Below the pieces are notes generated by a model. The model saw only the letters and a list, made by a program, of their open reading frames with translations. It ran no database searches and was not told the DNA's origin. From the NCBI GenBank assembly GCA_018242255.1, contig JAFECH010000347.1, positions 45,066 to 109,065 of the forward strand: a stretch of 64,000 nt of DNA, written 5' to 3'. Below are positions 60,781 to 64,000 of this stretch, piece by piece. This stretch comes from Pseudomonadota bacterium (lineage in GTDB: Bacteria; Pseudomonadota; Alphaproteobacteria; Rhizobiales; Hyphomicrobiaceae). Position 1 is the stretch's first letter. Each line of letters starts with the position of its first letter. The translations under genes and the position numbers were made by a program.

Positions 60781-63408
60781 ATGCTTATTAAAAGGTCAAG
60801 TGCGCGCCGTCAGGCATCGCCGAGCAGTCTTGTTCGCGGCGGACCTGCCAGACGCTTCGACATCACACGGTGGCGGCGTTATCTTCTGTGCTCAGGTTTG
60901 GCGATTGGCCTCGTGACGACGACAGCCGCCCAGGCCGCCGACGTAGAAATCACCTCCAACACGGCCAGCGTCGACCTCGACACATACGTCGGCACCACAG
61001 CTCGGATTTTTCCTGGAATAACCGTCTCGAACGGCGTCAGCGCCACCACGCAGGCGTGGACCGTCACCAACGACGGAGCAGTGAACGGTAGCAATTCCGT
61101 CAAGCTGAATGGGGGTGGCACCTTCGTCAATTCGAGCGGCGCGACCGTCACTGGCTCGGGGACCGCAATCACATTTGGCTACAAGCCATTGGGTTTGCCG
61201 CCAGCGGGCGGCCCCGGCAATCTGCAGAACTACGGCACCATCACCGGCGCCGTCGAAGGCGTTACGATGTGGCTCGGCGGCACGGTCACCAACTATCAGG
61301 GTGGCCTCATTTCCACGACCGGATCTGGCAATGCCGTATCAGTCGGGCAAGGCACCTCTCGCACCGTCATCAACAGCGGTGAAATTCATGCCGACCGCAC
61401 CTCCGGCTTCTCCACCGGTATCCTCGTGCAGGGAGGGCCGGCGACAGTCACCAATAATGCAACAGGCATCGTCAGCGGCGGTTACAACGGCGTGTACGCC
61501 AGTGCATCCGCAACGCTAACATTCACCAACAATGGCTCGATCACTTCGGTGCGCGGTCCTGCCGTCGAAGCTGCCGGAGGCGGCACCTTCATCAACACCG
61601 GAACCATCCGGTCCGGCGTTGACGGCATGCTGATTTCGAATGCCACGACCGTGACCAACAGCGGCACCATCGGCTCGACCGGCGCGGGACGCGCCATTGT
61701 CTTCTCGGGTGCGGCTACGCATACGCTCAATCTGCAAACCGGCTCTGTCCTTAACGGTAGCGTCCAAGGCGGCACCGGCACGGACAATCTTGTGCTGCAA
61801 GGCAGCGGCACCGAATCGATCGGCAAGTTCCTGTCATTCGAGACGCTCACCATGCAGGGCTTCGACTGGAGCATCACCGGGACCGGCACGTTCGGCACCA
61901 ACACCGCCGTGCAGGGCGGCACGCTGCGTGTCAACGGCACGCTCACCAGCCCGACGGTCACTGTACAGAACGATGGCATGCTGGGCGGCACCGGCAACAT
62001 CGTCGGTAACGTCACCAACAATGGCATCCTCGCGCCGGGCAACTCCATCGGCACGCTGACGATCACCGGCAACTACACGCAATCGACCGGATCGACATTG
62101 CGGGCGGAGATCAACAATACGCCTGCAACGGATCTGCTAAACATCACAGGCACGGCGACGATCCAGAGCGGCGCGACAGTCAATGTTCTGCCTGCTACCG
62201 GCCTCTATACGGTCGGCCATCGCTATACGATCCTCACCGCCGCCGACGGGCGCAGTGGCACCTTCGACCATCTCATCTACAATGCGCCGTTCCTCGGTCT
62301 GTCGCTCGACTACGACGCCAACAATGTGTTTCTCGACGTTACGCGCAATTCCGTCGCATTCAGGCAGATTGCGCAGACGCCGAACCAGATTGCCGCCGCT
62401 GGCGGAGCTGAAAGCCTCGGTCTCGGAAATCCTGTTTATGACGCCGTGTTGAATCTCTCCGAGGCGCAGGCGCAGAATGCCTTCGATCAACTCTCGGGCG
62501 AGGTGCATGCGTCGGCAAAGACGGCGCTTATCGAGGACAGCCGTTTCGTGCGGGAAGCTGCGATAGACCGCCTGCGCTCGGCCTCCGGCACGGTTTGGGG
62601 GCGCGGTTTCGGGTCGTGGGGACACACCGACGGTGACGGCAATGCCGCACCTCTTAACCGCTCGACCGGCGGCCTCTTCGTCGGCGGCGACGGGCTTGTC
62701 CTCGACCGCTGGCGCCTCGGAGCGCTGGCTGGCTACAGCCATCTGAACTTCAATGTTCGCGACCGCAGCTCTTCAGGCAGCAGCGATAACTTCCACCTTG
62801 GCCTCTATGGCGGCACGCAATGGGGCCATCTCGCCTTCCGCACCGGCACAGCCTATACGTGGCACGACATCTCGACTGACCGCGCCGTCATCCTCCCGGG
62901 CTTCGCCGATAATCTGAAGGGCGACTACAATGCCGGCACCGCCCAGGCTTTCGGCGAACTGGCCTATGACGTACGCGCAGGCAACATCGGATTCGAGCCT
63001 TTCGCCAACCTCGCTTATGTAAACTTGCACACCGACGGCTTCCGCGAGACTGGTGGCGCGGCGGCACTGACGAGCGCGGCAGCTGAGACGGACGCGACCT
63101 TCTCGACGCTCGGCCTGCGCGCCTCGACAACCTTCGTCCTCAACAGTGCAAACCTCACTGCCAGAGGCGCGCTCGGCTGGCGTCATGCCTTCGGTGATTT
63201 GACGCCGCTTTTGATCATGCAGTTCGCGGGCGGCAGCGACGCCTTCACGATCGGAGGCGTCCCAATCGCACAAGATGCGGCGGCGATGGAAGCCGGACTC
63301 GACTACGCGCTGTCGCCCGACGCCGCGCTCAGCGTCTCTTATAGTGGTCAGTTCGACTCCAACGTCATCGACCAGTCCATTAAGGGAAATTTCGACTGGA
63401 AATTCTGA
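60781..63408 (+). CDS. autotransporter with beta-barrel domain and repetitive passenger
   Basis: About 875 residues from MLIKRSSARR (AGGGGGC upstream). An in-frame ATG at 60673, overlapping the luxR-type stop, would add 36 residues. A long basic N-region and hydrophobic core (RRYLLCSGLAIGLVTTTAAQAA) form the export signal. The passenger is Gly/Thr/Asn/Ser-rich with repeated NNGTI/NSGTI-type strands, giving a beta-helix. A junction resembling an autochaperone follows (GTLTITGNYTQSTGSTLRAEIN). The C-terminal ~270 residues are the autotransporter barrel (TVWGRGFGSWGHTDGDGNA, GALGWRHAFG) ending in the terminal Phe (NFDWKF). It is a surface-exposed or released adhesin-like protein. Confidence 0.93.
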   Translation: MLIKRSSARRQASPSSLVRGGPARRFDITRWRRYLLCSGLAIGLVTTTAAQAADVEITSNTASVDLDTYVGTTARIFPGITVSNGVSATTQAWTVTNDGAVNGSNSVKLNGGGTFVNSSGATVTGSGTAITFGYKPLGLPPAGGPGNLQNYGTITGAVEGVTMWLGGTVTNYQGGLISTTGSGNAVSVGQGTSRTVINSGEIHADRTSGFSTGILVQGGPATVTNNATGIVSGGYNGVYASASATLTFTNNGSITSVRGPAVEAAGGGTFINTGTIRSGVDGMLISNATTVTNSGTIGSTGAGRAIVFSGAATHTLNLQTGSVLNGSVQGGTGTDNLVLQGSGTESIGKFLSFETLTMQGFDWSITGTGTFGTNTAVQGGTLRVNGTLTSPTVTVQNDGMLGGTGNIVGNVTNNGILAPGNSIGTLTITGNYTQSTGSTLRAEINNTPATDLLNITGTATIQSGATVNVLPATGLYTVGHRYTILTAADGRSGTFDHLIYNAPFLGLSLDYDANNVFLDVTRNSVAFRQIAQTPNQIAAAGGAESLGLGNPVYDAVLNLSEAQAQNAFDQLSGEVHASAKTALIEDSRFVREAAIDRLRSASGTVWGRGFGSWGHTDGDGNAAPLNRSTGGLFVGGDGLVLDRWRLGALAGYSHLNFNVRDRSSSGSSDNFHLGLYGGTQWGHLAFRTGTAYTWHDISTDRAVILPGFADNLKGDYNAGTAQAFGELAYDVRAGNIGFEPFANLAYVNLHTDGFRETGGAAALTSAAAETDATFSTLGLRASTTFVLNSANLTARGALGWRHAFGDLTPLLIMQFAGGSDAFTIGGVPIAQDAAAMEAGLDYALSPDAALSVSYSGQFDSNVIDQSIKGNFDWKF

Positions 63409-63680
63409 TCGCTTCCTGGATTTGCGGCGATCCGAACCGTAGAGATAGGCTGTCAGGCGCACCTTAGTGTTATGCCTGCATTCGACGCATTGAACTATAA
63501 CCGAGGCCTTCTCGAATCTCACTCAGCGCCAGAACTGATCGCCAGCCGGATGTTAGATTCCAGTTCTCGCCTTTAACGTCGTGAACAACGGCAGAGTTCG
63601 CCAAGTCAGAAGCGTCGGCAGCATGAGGCCGACGCCCTTACCGGACCGCGTCGGGACGATGGTTCGTAGGATTGGACGTA

Positions 63681-63716
63681 TCGCTACACGCGATCTCGAT
63701 CTGCATCGTGGATGGG
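63681..63716 (-). repeat. 36-base direct repeat, right copy
   Basis: Partner of 58230-58265 (31/36 identical, same orientation). On the minus strand it encodes GPIHDADRDRV followed by a stop. Beyond the repeat the two loci differ, so only this short block is shared. Confidence 0.75.
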
Positions 63717-63719
63717 GCC

Positions 63720-63861
63720 GCTCGACGACAGATGAGATCTGCTCGCAAAAAATTTTCTCGACCCCGGCTTTTCGGAGCACTGCAAGCTGATCCTCGAACC
63801 CGGCCTTTTGATCGACAGTGGAGGTACGGGCATACCCAACGACGGGCGAGGAAACAATTGT
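63720..63861 (-). pseudogene. serine recombinase (resolvase) N-terminal fragment
   Basis: The minus-strand frame reads VVGYARTSTVDQKAGFEDQL, then AVLRKAGVEKIFCEQISSV. This is the start of the resolvase/invertase catalytic domain, with the YARTST segment that carries the nucleophile Ser. Homology ends abruptly after about 40 residues at the direct repeat; the arginine motifs, the E-helix and the DNA-binding domain are missing. It is a dead fragment. Confidence 0.8.
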
Positions 63862-63918
63862 GAAACTGGAGAGTGTGAAACCCTGAAGGCCCAGACCGTA
63901 TAAGTCACTGATTTGCAA

Positions 63919-63964
63919 TGGTGGGTGATGAAGGACTCGAACCTTCGACCCGCTGATTAAGAGT
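63919..63964 (-). other. 3-prime half of tRNA-Lys(CTT): probable attachment-site scar
   Basis: On the minus strand the block runs from ACTCTTAATCAGC (anticodon loop with CTT and the 3-prime stem strand) through GGGTC, the T-arm GAAGGTTCGAGTCCTTC, and acceptor ATCACCC-A-CCA. It stops matching a tRNA exactly at the anticodon loop. Upstream (63965-64000) there is no D-arm, anticodon 5-prime strand or acceptor 5-prime strand. Tyrosine-recombinase elements typically leave such 3-prime tRNA halves at one end of an island. With the tRNA reading leftward, the matching island would lie to the right of this window. Confidence 0.8.
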
Positions 63965-64000
63965 TATCCAGCACGCCTTATAAAACGCGAAGTTGCGAGC

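Larger units (their letters stand above)
63409..64000. other. gene-poor right end with mobile-element scars
   Basis: After the autotransporter no intact gene is seen. The stretch contains the right copy of the direct repeat, a serine-recombinase N-terminal fragment and a tRNA-Lys 3-prime half, each listed separately. Confidence 0.65.

Noticed and set aside
61482-62072. 196-codon minus-strand frame within the autotransporter
   Set aside because: Caused by the regular Thr/Gly/Asn codons of the passenger repeats read backwards.
63919-64000. Complete tRNA-Lys gene
   Set aside because: The D-arm, the 5-prime anticodon strand and the 5-prime acceptor strand are absent; only the 3-prime half matches.

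Overview
The window looks like a chromosomal piece of an alphaproteobacterium of the order Hyphomicrobiales (Rhizobiales). The basis is moderately GC-rich coding sequence, tandem SRPBCC/ArsR pairs, a BgsBA-like glucan synthase pair, YiaW/YiaV/DUF3300 genes, a BacA-related ABC transporter, and a tRNA-Lys(CTT) 3-prime half of alphaproteobacterial type. A Hyphomicrobium-like soil or water organism is my guess, not something the sequence proves. No rRNA, complete tRNA, CRISPR array, prophage or intact insertion sequence was seen.

Layout. 1-5.1 kb: a TonB-dependent receptor cut by the left edge, a cytochrome b561 plus SrpA-like catalase pair, and a DUF2165 membrane protein. 5.2-8.7 kb: a membrane-fusion protein and a processive family-2 glycosyltransferase with a C-terminal PilZ domain, likely a c-di-GMP-controlled exopolysaccharide synthase. 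9-13.7 kb: a molybdopterin oxidoreductase, then crcB behind a clear fluoride riboswitch, then a BacA-related ABC exporter. 13.7-15 kb: a compact non-coding stretch with a structured leader, a 31-codon membrane peptide, a terminator, a cluster of strong hairpins and a 42-codon secreted peptide. 15-20.1 kb: an EmrAB-type efflux pair and GDP-fucose synthesis (gmd, fcl). 20.7-24 kb: a tight operon of three small membrane proteins, an APC-family permease and two further membrane-anchored proteins. 24-34.3 kb: an eight-heme cytochrome with HEAT/TPR-like repeats, a YiaVW-like pair, a DUF3300 protein, a HAD phosphatase, a sulfatase, a Crp-type regulator and an outer-membrane channel. 34.4-38.6 kb: a lipid-linked-sugar cluster (FAD oxidoreductase, GtrA, GT2, frameshifted GT87). 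39-44.5 kb: a two-subunit molybdenum hydroxylase behind a lactate permease with a divergent GntR regulator. 44.5-52.7 kb: a Sel1-repeat protein, a DUF1254 protein, an orphan dCache protein, an MFS transporter, a DUF4239 protein and an ArsR/SRPBCC pair.

The last 11 kb (53-64 kb) looks more like accessory DNA. A same-strand run encodes a membrane-fusion protein and three exported hydrolases: a metal amidohydrolase, a class-A-beta-lactamase-like protein lacking Glu166, and a choloylglycine/penicillin-V-acylase-like enzyme. The end of a second amidohydrolase gene is stranded between two of them. Next come a protease remnant, an HTH-TM-TPR regulator, a LuxR-type solo regulator coupled to an autotransporter, a second copy of the short protease repeat, a serine-recombinase fragment and the 3-prime half of a tRNA-Lys gene that reads as an attachment-site scar. 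The best candidates for something undescribed are the exported amide-hydrolase operon, the small-protein/APC permease operon and the non-coding cluster at 13.7-14.4 kb.
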